Shown: positions 1-6,522 of the stretch, piece by piece
Position numbering within the stretch: position 1 is the first letter of the stretch
Layout of the letters: every line of letters begins with the position of its first letter
NCBI GenBank assembly: GCA_002373975.1
Contig: DFKZ01000131.1
Location: 1-7,048, forward strand
Source: Lachnospiraceae bacterium UBA3632
Lineage (GTDB): Bacteria > Bacillota > Clostridia > Lachnospirales > Lachnospiraceae
Direction of reading: 5' to 3'
Length of the DNA stretch: 7,048 nucleotides
Position numbers and translations under genes: made by a program
The notes under the pieces: model-generated
The model's input: the letters and a program-made list of their open reading frames with translations, nothing else
Databases searched by the model: none
Told to the model about the DNA's origin: nothing

Positions 1-17
1 AGTTAATTAAGAACAGC

Positions 18-23
18 TATACT
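18..23 (+). promoter_or_regulatory. possible -10 element upstream of asd
   Basis: The hexamer TATACT matches the sigma-A -10 consensus at 5 of 6 positions and lies 25 nt before the asd start, just ahead of its ribosome binding site. The matching -35 box would fall outside the window, so this rests on the -10 alone. It would give a short leader of roughly 20 nt. AT-rich DNA often produces such hexamers by chance. Confidence 0.25.
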
Positions 24-48
24 AGATAAACTGATTGGAGGAAAGATT

Positions 49-1137
49 ATGAGTGAAAAGTTAAAGGTCGGTATACTTGGTGCAACGGGTATGGTAGGTC
101 AGAGATTCATTTCTCTGCTTGAGAATCATCCCTGGTTTGAGGTGGTAAGCGTAGCAGCCAGCCCCAGATCCGCAGGAAAGACTTATGAAGAGGCAGTGGG
201 CGGAAGATGGAAGATGACCACTCCCATGCCTGAAGGCGTAAAGAAGCTTATTGTTAAGGACGTTACGCAGGTTAAGGAAGTTGCTTCCGAGGTTGATTTT
301 GTATTCAGCGCTGTTGATATGACCAAGGAAGAGATAAAGGCAATAGAGGAAGAGTACGCAAAGACCGAGACTCCCGTTGTCTCCAACAACAGTGCTCACC
401 GCTGGACTCCCGATGTACCCATGGTCGTTCCCGAGATCAATCCCGAGCATATGCAGGTTATCGAATTCCAGAAAAAGCGTCTCGGAACCACAAGAGGTTT
501 TGTTGCGGTTAAGCCTAACTGCTCTATACAGAGCTATGCTCCCGTTCTTACCGCATGGATGGAATATGAACCTTACGAGGTTGTAGTATCTACCTATCAG
601 GCTATTTCCGGCGCAGGAAAGACATTTAAGGATTGGCCCGAGATGGAAGGAAATATCATCCCCTACATCGGCGGTGAGGAAGAAAAGAGTGAGAAAGAGC
701 CCCTCAGAATATGGGGAAAGATAGAAAACGGCGTGATCGTACCCGCTGAGGGACCTAAGATCACAAGCCAGTGCATACGTGTGCCCGTTCTCAACGGACA
801 TACAGCATCTGTATTTGTTAAGTTTAATAAGAAGCCTACCAAGGAGCAGCTTATTGAAAAGATTGTTTCCTTTTCGGGTGAGCCTCAGAGGCTTCAGCTT
901 CCCAGCGCTCCCAAGCAGTTCATCCGCTACATGGAGGAGGATAACAGACCTCAGGTTGCGCTTGATGTTGACTACGAGAACGGTATGGGTATCAGCGTGG
1001 GCAGACTTCGTGAGGATACCATTTATGATTGGAAGTTTGTGGGACTTTCACACAATACCGTAAGGGGCGCGGCCGGTGGAGCTGTGCTCTGCGCTGAGCT
1101 GTTAAAGGCTCAGGGATATATCAGTGCCAAGAACTGA
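49..1137 (+). CDS. asd: aspartate-semialdehyde dehydrogenase
   Basis: This enzyme reduces L-aspartyl-4-phosphate to L-aspartate-4-semialdehyde with NADPH in the cytoplasm. It is the branch-point step towards lysine, diaminopimelate (cell wall), threonine and methionine. The 362-residue protein is full length for the archaeal/fungal-like class of the family. An N-terminal NADP-binding Rossmann fold opens with GATGMVGQRF (residues 11-20). The catalytic cysteine is C158 in PNCSIQ, SGAGK lies at 187-191, the substrate-binding arginine is probably R244 in IRVPV, and the catalytic histidine is H251 in NGHTASV. The C-terminal part carries the NTVRGAAGGAV helix (336-346) typical of the dimerisation domain. 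The ATG is preceded by GGAGGAAAG at 37-45, a good Shine-Dalgarno site, and the fold begins within five residues, which supports this start. No terminator follows, so the downstream PAS-EAL gene may be read from the same transcript. Confidence 0.96.
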   Translation: MSEKLKVGILGATGMVGQRFISLLENHPWFEVVSVAASPRSAGKTYEEAVGGRWKMTTPMPEGVKKLIVKDVTQVKEVASEVDFVFSAVDMTKEEIKAIEEEYAKTETPVVSNNSAHRWTPDVPMVVPEINPEHMQVIEFQKKRLGTTRGFVAVKPNCSIQSYAPVLTAWMEYEPYEVVVSTYQAISGAGKTFKDWPEMEGNIIPYIGGEEEKSEKEPLRIWGKIENGVIVPAEGPKITSQCIRVPVLNGHTASVFVKFNKKPTKEQLIEKIVSFSGEPQRLQLPSAPKQFIRYMEEDNRPQVALDVDYENGMGISVGRLREDTIYDWKFVGLSHNTVRGAAGGAVLCAELLKAQGYISAKN

Positions 1138-1155
1138 TTATCCACCAATATACTA

Positions 1156-1162
1156 AATGAGG
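1156..1162 (+). promoter_or_regulatory. ribosome binding site for the PAS-EAL gene (two possible starts)
   Basis: AATGAGG lies 7 nt before a TTG (1170) and 10 nt before an ATG (1173) in the same frame. An in-frame TGA at 1158-1160 excludes any start further upstream. Spacing slightly favours TTG and codon strength favours ATG. The difference is a single residue. Confidence 0.55.
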
Positions 1163-1172
1163 TTTTTACTTG

Positions 1173-2897
1173 ATGGATGATCTTCAGTACCAGCTTGACA
1201 TGTTAAAGGCTGTGAATAATAAAATAAGCGAAAGCGAGAGGATGTATAAGCTCATCGTAGAGAGAGCTTCGCTTTCGTTTATCTATTATTCGGTTGAAAA
1301 AGATAAATATTTCTCGATGGGAGCCTTTCAGAGATTCTTTGGTTTTGATATAAAAGGGCCGAAGGATCTTGACCGGTTTTTTGAATTCTTTGATGCAAGT
1401 AAAATAAGCCGTATCAAAGAGATTTTCTTTTCAGAAGTATTCAGCCGTAATGAGGAAGCAATTGATGTGCTTGATTCTCATGGCGAAAAGTGGTACAGGA
1501 TCATTTGTTCAAAAATCTATTATGGTGATGTACTTACCGATAAGGTGATCAAAGTCATCGATATAACAAGGGATATGTCCAGAAGCGAAGAGCTTCTTTA
1601 CATGGCATATTATGATTCTCTGACAGGGATCTACAATCGCAATTATTTTATTACTCTTCTTGACGGTTATATCGACCGCGCCAAGGAAAATGACGAAAAA
1701 GTTGCGATCCTGACGATCGATATAAACGATTTTAAAAAGGTAAATGATGGTCTCGGAATGATCATAGGAGACGAGTTCCTTCAGCAGTTTGGCGGTTATC
1801 TCAAGGAATTCCAGTGCGACAGAGTGATCGCATCTCATCTTTCAAACGACATATACTGCCTCGGAATATACAATCCCTATGGTGAGTATTCCATCGAGCG
1901 CTTTATCGAGAAAATAAGGAAGAGACTTGAAAAGCCCTTTAAAATGAGTTCAGGGCATGAAGTATCGGTTTGTGTAAGTTTTTCCATTGCCGAATTTCCC
2001 GATCATGCAGAATCAGCTCTTGATCTTATAAACTGTGCCGATATTGCCATGTTTAAGAGCAAGACCATGGGCAATAATCAGATCATCTACTTTGATGCCA
2101 GGATGCTGGATGAATTCCTCCATAATGTGGATATGGAGAATAAGCTTAATTCTGCTGTACTCAACAACAATTTTGAGGTTTATTTCCAGCCGCAGTTCCA
2201 TTCCGGTACAAAGAAACTCCGCGGAATGGAGGCTCTTGTTAGGTGGCGCGATGAAGAAAAGGGTTTTATAGCTCCTTCTGTATTCATTCCCATTGCCGAA
2301 AAGAACGGTTCGATCATTCCTATCGGTAATTTCGTGCTCGATAATGCGATCAAGCAGCTGGCCGAGTGGGAGAAGAAATACGAAATAGACTTTACAATGT
2401 CTGTTAATATCTCTGCGGTTCAGTACAAGAGAGACGATTTTGTCGACAGTGTTATCGAGGTGATCGATAAGTATAAAGTGGATCCTCAAAACATAGAGCT
2501 TGAGATAACAGAGAGCGTGCTTATCGAAGATTTTGAAATAGTTACCGATAAACTGATCAAGCTCAGGAAACGAGGGATAAAGATATCCCTGGATGATTTC
2601 GGAACAGGATATTCATCTCTTTCATATCTGATGAAGATGCCAATTGACACTCTAAAGATAGATAAGAGCTTTGTTGATTCGGCACTTTCGAACGACTCGA
2701 CTCATATTATAATTGAATCGATTCTCAATATGTCCTCCAACATGGGATTCGAATCCATCGCAGAGGGAGTTGAGAGCGAGCAGCAGTACAACTATCTGAA
2801 TGAAATAGGCTGCAATGTTATACAGGGATTTTATATGGGCAGACCTCTTCCTGCGACAGAGATCGAGAAAATACTTGACAGTAAAACCGAAGTTTGA
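1173..2897 (+). CDS. PAS-GGDEF(degenerate)-EAL protein, predicted c-di-GMP phosphodiesterase
   Basis: A predicted soluble cyclic-di-GMP signalling protein of 574 residues, numbered from the ATG at 1173; a TTG start at 1170 would add one residue. No membrane segment or signal peptide is visible. Residues about 20-135 look like a PAS sensor domain, followed by a short helical linker. The GGDEF domain (about 140-310) keeps DSLTGIYNR (148-156), D183 and D200, but the signature itself reads LSNDI (223-227), so diguanylate cyclase activity is unlikely. The EAL domain (about 325-568) retains the full catalytic set: E353 (EAL), N412, E444 (in ELEITES), D474 and D475 (in DDFGTGYSSL), K495, E531 and Q551. 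Their spacing matches well-studied EAL enzymes. The inferred role is hydrolysis of c-di-GMP to pGpG, perhaps tuned by the PAS and a GTP-binding pseudo-GGDEF domain. It sits between asd and topB with no internal terminator. The target process is not shown by the sequence. Confidence 0.92.
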   Translation: MDDLQYQLDMLKAVNNKISESERMYKLIVERASLSFIYYSVEKDKYFSMGAFQRFFGFDIKGPKDLDRFFEFFDASKISRIKEIFFSEVFSRNEEAIDVLDSHGEKWYRIICSKIYYGDVLTDKVIKVIDITRDMSRSEELLYMAYYDSLTGIYNRNYFITLLDGYIDRAKENDEKVAILTIDINDFKKVNDGLGMIIGDEFLQQFGGYLKEFQCDRVIASHLSNDIYCLGIYNPYGEYSIERFIEKIRKRLEKPFKMSSGHEVSVCVSFSIAEFPDHAESALDLINCADIAMFKSKTMGNNQIIYFDARMLDEFLHNVDMENKLNSAVLNNNFEVYFQPQFHSGTKKLRGMEALVRWRDEEKGFIAPSVFIPIAEKNGSIIPIGNFVLDNAIKQLAEWEKKYEIDFTMSVNISAVQYKRDDFVDSVIEVIDKYKVDPQNIELEITESVLIEDFEIVTDKLIKLRKRGIKISLDDFGTGYSSLSYLMKMPIDTLKIDKSFVDSALSNDSTHIIIESILNMSSNMGFESIAEGVESEQQYNYLNEIGCNVIQGFYMGRPLPATEIEKILDSKTEV

Positions 2898-2904
2898 GTT
2901 TTAG

Positions 2905-5025
2905 ATGGGTAAGAATCTATATATTGCGGAGAAACCTAGCGTAGCAAGGGAATTCGCAAATGCTTTAAAAGAGAATATGAGAAGCTCCGACGGATATCTG
3001 GAGAGCGAAAACAGCGTCGTCACATGGTGTGTTGGTCACCTTGTGACGATGAGTTATCCTGAGGTTTATGATGAAACCCTGAAAAGATGGGCGCTTTCAT
3101 CCATACCTTTTATTCCGGAAGAGTTTAAGTATGAAGTCATTCCTTCCGCTTCCAAGCAGTTTAAGATAGTAAAGGGTTTGCTTAACAGGGAAGATGTGGA
3201 GCGTATCTATATCTGCACCGACTCGGGACGCGAAGGAGAATATATCTACAGACTGGTCGATAAAATGGCAGGCGTCGGCAATAAGGAAAGACGCCGGGTA
3301 TGGATAGACTCTCAGACGGAAGAAGAGATCCTGAGGGGTATACGCGAAGCCAAAGACTGGTCTGAATATGACGCACTTTCTGCTGCGGCGTATCTGCGCG
3401 CAAAAGAAGACTATCTGATGGGCATCAATTTCACGCGTGCTCTATCCCTTAAATACGGATACAAGATCAAAGAATTCCTTGGACGCGACAAAAGCGTTAT
3501 AGCAGTTGGCCGTGTCATGACCTGTGTGCTTGGTATCATTGTTCAAAGAGAACGAGAGATAAGATCATTCACCAAGACACCGTTTTACCGAGTTATAGGT
3601 AATTTCTCATTGTGCGGACACACATTTACAGGTGAATGGCGAGCGGTGGAAGGTTCTCATTTCTATCAGTCTCCCAAGCTTTATAAAGAGAACGGATTCA
3701 AGACAAAGGAGGATGCGCAGGGGCTTATAAATGCGCTTTCAAAGCCATGTATCAATCCAGAAACCGGCACCGAAGAAATGCGCCCCTGTGTGATAGATTC
3801 ATCATCCAACAAAAAGGAAACCAAGAATGCGCCTCTTTTATATAACCTGGCCGAACTGCAAAACGACTGCTCAAAGTACTTCAAGATAAGTCCCGACCAG
3901 ACTCTGGCAATTGCTCAGGAGCTTTACGAAAAGAAGCTTACTACTTATCCGAGAACAGATGCGAGAGTACTTTCCACTGCTGTAGCCAAGGAGATCACGA
4001 AGAATCTGAGCGGACTCAAAGGTTATGGAATATGTGCGCCGATAGCTACGGAGATACTTGAGAAAGAACAGTACAAAGGTCTTGAAAAGACGAGATATGT
4101 AAATGATAAGCAGATAACTGATCATTATGCGATCATCCCGACAGGTCAGGGACTTGGCGCACTTTCATCGCTGAATCCGACATCCGCAAAAGCATATGAG
4201 ATGATCGTAAGACGTTTCCTTGCAATATTCTATCCGCCTGCCTTGTACCGCAAATACGCTGTAGTTACAAAGATCGCGGGAGAAAAGTTCTTTGCAAATT
4301 TTAAGGTGCTGGAAGATGAAGGGTACCTTAAGGTGATGGATTATTCCTTTAAAAAGAGCATTGAAGAGAATGCCGGGGATAAGGATAAAAAGTCCGGAAA
4401 CGATAAGGAAGACAGCGAAGCCAAGGATGAAAAGGAGAATGCTTCGGAGTCGGAAGAGATAGAGACAGATGATGCAGGCCTTCTTGAAGAACTAAAAAAG
4501 GCCAAGCCCGGTAGTGAAGTTAAAGTTGAAGGTTATGAGCTAAAGGAAGGCGAGACTTCCCCACCGAAAAGATACAATTCCGGAAGCATTATCCTTACGA
4601 TGGAAAATGCCGGCCAGTTCATAGAAGATGACGAGCTGAGAAGCCAGATAAAAGGAAGCGGTATCGGAACAAGTGCCACCAGAGCCGAGATCCTCAAAAA
4701 GCTTCTGACAAACGAATATATCGCTCTTAACAAAAAGACACAGATCCTTACACCTACTTTACTGGGCGAAGCCATATACGATACGGTGGATCATTCGATC
4801 AGGTCACTACTTAATCCATCCCTTACGGCAAGCTGGGAAAAAGGACTGACAGGAGTGGCCGAAAAGGAGATCGAGCCGGATGAGTATATGAAGAAGCTTT
4901 CGGACTATGTGACCAAGTGGACAAACGCAGTAAAATCAATGAATAATCAGAGCGATATAATTGCCTGTGTCAAGTATACAAGTCAGTTTTATTCGGGAGG
5001 AAAAAAGAAAAGTCCGAAAAATTAA
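2905..5025 (+). CDS. topB: DNA topoisomerase III (type IA)
   Basis: A type IA topoisomerase that cuts one DNA strand through a 5'-phosphotyrosine and passes another strand. The family decatenates and resolves replication and recombination intermediates. The 706-residue protein starts with the Toprim domain (LYIAEKPSVA at 5-14 with E9, and TDSGREGE at 105-112 with D106 and E110). The cleavage domain has the active-site Y348 in LTTYPRTDARVL. DHYAIIPT (407-413 region) and GIGTSATRAEI (587-596 region) are further family motifs, and NPSLTASWE (637-645) closes the conserved core. No C-terminal zinc ribbon is present, as is common for TopB. Residues about 486-530 form an acidic, Lys/Glu/Asp/Ser-rich low-complexity insert. 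The ATG follows an in-frame TAG directly (2902-2904), so no earlier start is possible. No clear ribosome binding site exists. The preceding gene ends 7 nt upstream, which suggests translational coupling. Plasmid- or ICE-borne homologues exist, but nothing mobile is seen here. Confidence 0.93.
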   Translation: MGKNLYIAEKPSVAREFANALKENMRSSDGYLESENSVVTWCVGHLVTMSYPEVYDETLKRWALSSIPFIPEEFKYEVIPSASKQFKIVKGLLNREDVERIYICTDSGREGEYIYRLVDKMAGVGNKERRRVWIDSQTEEEILRGIREAKDWSEYDALSAAAYLRAKEDYLMGINFTRALSLKYGYKIKEFLGRDKSVIAVGRVMTCVLGIIVQREREIRSFTKTPFYRVIGNFSLCGHTFTGEWRAVEGSHFYQSPKLYKENGFKTKEDAQGLINALSKPCINPETGTEEMRPCVIDSSSNKKETKNAPLLYNLAELQNDCSKYFKISPDQTLAIAQELYEKKLTTYPRTDARVLSTAVAKEITKNLSGLKGYGICAPIATEILEKEQYKGLEKTRYVNDKQITDHYAIIPTGQGLGALSSLNPTSAKAYEMIVRRFLAIFYPPALYRKYAVVTKIAGEKFFANFKVLEDEGYLKVMDYSFKKSIEENAGDKDKKSGNDKEDSEAKDEKENASESEEIETDDAGLLEELKKAKPGSEVKVEGYELKEGETSPPKRYNSGSIILTMENAGQFIEDDELRSQIKGSGIGTSATRAEILKKLLTNEYIALNKKTQILTPTLLGEAIYDTVDHSIRSLLNPSLTASWEKGLTGVAEKEIEPDEYMKKLSDYVTKWTNAVKSMNNQSDIIACVKYTSQFYSGGKKKSPKN

Positions 5026-5043
5026 CAAAATTTAATTTTTTTT
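5017..5043 (+). terminator. weak AT-only hairpin at the end of topB
   Basis: A 9-bp perfect inverted repeat (AAAAATTAA at 5017-5025, TTAATTTTT at 5032-5040) with a 6-nt loop runs into eight consecutive T residues. The left arm includes the topB stop codon. The stem has no G-C pair, so termination would be inefficient, but the layout and T-run fit an intrinsic terminator before the next promoter. Confidence 0.35.
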
Positions 5044-5054
5044 CTCAAAAAGCG

Positions 5055-5083
5055 TTGATATTGTGATGCAATTGTGATAACAT
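5055..5083 (+). promoter_or_regulatory. sigma-A type promoter with extended -10 for the DUF4190-like gene
   Basis: The -35 box is TTGATA (5055-5060, 5 of 6 to consensus) and the -10 box is TAACAT (5078-5083, 4 of 6), with an ideal 17-nt spacer. TG at 5075-5076 gives an extended -10, which compensates for the weaker hexamer. The predicted start of transcription is near 5090, leaving a leader of about 40 nt. It sits between the end of topB and a gene with its own strong ribosome binding site and terminator. Confidence 0.6.
5060..5078 (+). repeat. direct repeat ATTGTGAT x2 in the promoter spacer
   Basis: Two identical 8-mers (5060-5067 and 5071-5078) are 11 bp apart, about one helical turn, and fill the space between the -35 and -10 boxes. 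A protein bound there would contact one face of the DNA and compete with RNA polymerase. Regulator binding is inference; the repeat is directly visible. Confidence 0.5.
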
Positions 5084-5116
5084 ACTATATGTTGATTTAA
5101 TACTTTCTTTAAGAAA

Positions 5117-5121
5117 AGGAG
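5117..5121 (+). promoter_or_regulatory. ribosome binding site of the DUF4190-like gene
   Basis: AGGAG within a purine-rich run lies 8 nt before the ATG at 5130. This is a strong Shine-Dalgarno site and fixes the start of a gene whose short length would otherwise leave some doubt. Confidence 0.75.
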
Positions 5122-5129
5122 AAAAGAAG

Positions 5130-5426
5130 ATGAACAGCAATAATAAAGGTTTAAGCATTGCGGCTATGGCATGCGGTATCGCAGGACTTGTTTTGTGTTG
5201 GGTTTATGGTATAGGCTTAGCCCCTGCTATAGTTGGTGTTATTCTTTCCAAGAAAGCTGTTGAGCAGGGAGGAGAGAATAATTTCAATAAAGCAGGTAAG
5301 ATTTGTGGATGGGTAGGTATCGGCCTCAGTATTGCAGGCGCAGCAATTTGGATCACAGTTTGTGCTTGCATTACTTGTCAAGCCGGCGCCGCTGGATGCG
5401 CAAGTGCGTTGTCATCATATTCATAA
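5130..5426 (+). CDS. small two-helix membrane protein, DUF4190-like
   Basis: A 98-residue hydrophobic protein with a short polar N-terminus (MNSNNKG). A first membrane segment or hairpin spans about residues 8-39. A polar, positively charged loop follows (KKAVEQGGENNFNKAGK, 41-57), then a second membrane segment at about 58-84. The Gly/Ala/Ile-rich helices, the small loop with a helix and the KxGxxxGWxGIGLSIAG pattern at the second helix are typical of DUF4190 proteins, whose function is unknown. The C-terminus is unusual: cysteines at 78, 80, 83 and 90 cluster at or just after the second helix, in addition to C15, C23 and C59. It has its own promoter and a strong terminator, so it appears to be a single-gene transcription unit. 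No lipobox is present. Existence as a real gene is well supported; its role is unknown. Confidence 0.85.
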   Translation: MNSNNKGLSIAAMACGIAGLVLCWVYGIGLAPAIVGVILSKKAVEQGGENNFNKAGKICGWVGIGLSIAGAAIWITVCACITCQAGAAGCASALSSYS

Positions 5427-5438
5427 TATATGATAACT

Positions 5439-5476
5439 AAAACAGACCGGTACTGTTTTTAGTACCGGTCTGTTTT
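5439..5476 (+). terminator. strong intrinsic terminator after the DUF4190-like gene
   Basis: A perfect 16-bp inverted repeat (arms 5439-5454 and 5461-5476) encloses a 6-nt loop GTTTTT. The core GACCGGTAC is GC-rich, and the stem ends in TTTT on the + strand and in AAAA at its left side. It starts 12 nt after the stop codon. The symmetric A/T flanks would also allow termination from the opposite strand, although no minus-strand gene needs it here. Confidence 0.88.
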
Positions 5477-5500
5477 CATATCCGCCGAAATATGTTTTTC

Positions 5501-5529
5501 TTGATAATACTTTCATAAAAATATTAATT
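5501..5529 (+). promoter_or_regulatory. tentative promoter for the Lgt-like gene
   Basis: A promoter is expected between the strong terminator ending at 5476 and the gene at 5549. TTGATA at 5501-5506 (5 of 6 to the -35 consensus) is followed by AT-rich DNA, with only poor -10 candidates: TATTAA at 5522 with a 15-nt spacer, or TTAATT at 5524 with a 17-nt spacer. The location is plausible but the exact -10 is uncertain. Confidence 0.3.
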
Positions 5530-5548
5530 TGTTTGTAAAGGATCAGAT

Positions 5549-6490
5549 ATGTGCCCACAGATTGTCATTTTCGGAAAAGCCATCAGTACCTATGGAGTTA
5601 TCGCTTATGTAGGTTTATTACTTGTTTTTCTGTATAGTTTTCTTGTAAACAGAAAAAGTATCCGCAAGAATGATTTTTCCAGCAGGGGTATATATATTAT
5701 TTTTGCTGCCGGTTTTGGTGCGATATTTGCATTTATTCTGTATCAGCTCACAGTATTAAAGTATACTATGGAAGGCTTAAAATACTTGTTCAGAGATTTT
5801 GAGAAGTTTAAAAGCTATTTATCCGGTGGTATTGTGTTCTACGGGGGCATGATAGGGATTTTTATTGGTCTTATTGTTTACACAAAGGTTTTCCGGGAAG
5901 ATACCCGAGAATGGCTTATGACATCCGTTCCCGCTATTCCAATGTTTCACGCACTCGGAAGAGTCGGCTGTGTGTTCGGAGGATGTTGTTTTGGAGTTGT
6001 GGATAAGGTGACCGGCGTGGTTGGAACCCTTAATCCCGAGACAGGATATTATGACAGGGGAGCGAATGCATTATTCCATAACGGCGATATTTATAATGCG
6101 CAGATAGGCTGTTATACAATGCCTATTCAGCTTTACGAATCTATAGGACTGCTATTGATTTTTATCATACTTTTGGTTAATCTGTTTATACAGGGTCTTA
6201 AGCCGTATTATTACAGGCCCATGGGTATATATTTTGTTTTATACGGTACTTTGAGGTTTATTCTGGAATTCTGGCGCGGCGATCTTATCCGCGGGATCTG
6301 GGGACCTTTCTCCACCTCGCAGTGGATAAGCCTGTTTATTGTTCCCTTCGGAATTTATTGCCTTGTATGTCCCACATCAAAGAATATTCTTGAAAAGTGC
6401 TATACAGCTAAGAAAAAGAATAAGAAGAATATAAATCCAGAAGATAATAGTATAAGCGAAGAAGTAAAAAATGATTCTGTAAAAGAGTGA
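5549..6490 (+). CDS. prolipoprotein diacylglyceryl transferase family protein with altered signature
   Basis: A 313-residue multi-pass membrane protein of the Lgt family. Lgt moves diacylglycerol from phosphatidylglycerol to the lipobox cysteine of prolipoproteins. Hydrophobic segments lie near residues 13-33, 47-66, 93-112, 123-143, 195-214, 224-240 and 257-273. Visible family features are GGIVFYGG (93-100), GRVG (137-140) with R138, PIQLYES (192-198), and the YGTLRFILEFWRGD block (232-245) with Y232, R236 and E240 matching the essential Y235, R239 and E243 of E. coli Lgt. Departures are clear: the histidine equivalent to E. coli H103 is Y98, and the GRxGNFxNxExxG signature reads GRVGCVFGGCCFG. 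Clostridial family members of this Cys-rich type exist, so activity cannot be judged from sequence. The tail from about 287 is Lys/Asn/Glu-rich and polar. AAGGA at 5538-5542 precedes the ATG by 6 nt. A zinc-ribbon gene follows after 32 nt with no terminator. No symbol is assigned because this may be a divergent paralogue rather than the housekeeping lgt. Confidence 0.85.
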   Translation: MCPQIVIFGKAISTYGVIAYVGLLLVFLYSFLVNRKSIRKNDFSSRGIYIIFAAGFGAIFAFILYQLTVLKYTMEGLKYLFRDFEKFKSYLSGGIVFYGGMIGIFIGLIVYTKVFREDTREWLMTSVPAIPMFHALGRVGCVFGGCCFGVVDKVTGVVGTLNPETGYYDRGANALFHNGDIYNAQIGCYTMPIQLYESIGLLLIFIILLVNLFIQGLKPYYYRPMGIYFVLYGTLRFILEFWRGDLIRGIWGPFSTSQWISLFIVPFGIYCLVCPTSKNILEKCYTAKKKNKKNINPEDNSISEEVKNDSVKE

Positions 6491-6509
6491 TTCAGTCTTA
6501 TATAAAAAG

Positions 6510-6515
6510 AGGAGG
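6510..6515 (+). promoter_or_regulatory. consensus ribosome binding site of the zinc-ribbon gene
   Basis: A full AGGAGG stands 7 nt before the ATG at 6523. This fixes the start of the zinc-ribbon gene, which is open to the window edge, and supports high translation. Confidence 0.85.
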
Positions 6516-6522
6516 ATTTAAA

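Noticed and set aside
61..801. 246-residue minus-strand open frame inside asd
   Set aside because: The asd protein is clearly functional on the + strand with all catalytic residues. The antisense peptide resembles no family I know and has no ribosome binding site context.
1149..1154. TATACT as a separate promoter -10 for the PAS-EAL gene
   Set aside because: No -35 box lies at the right distance, and the start of transcription would fall inside the ribosome binding site.
3217..3240. Apparent loss of the second Asp of the Toprim DxD motif in topB (TDSGREGE)
   Set aside because: TopB proteins of the Bacillus/Clostridium type commonly have TDAGREGE at this place, so this is normal family variation and not a defect.
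5026..5129. Riboswitch or small RNA between topB and the DUF4190-like gene
   Set aside because: The predicted leader is only about 40 nt, and no conserved structured motif is visible besides the promoter and weak hairpin.
5130..5174. DUF4190-like protein as a lipoprotein substrate of the nearby Lgt-like enzyme
   Set aside because: The first cysteine (C15, in AAMAC) has no proper lipobox and is too close to the N-terminus for a signal peptide.
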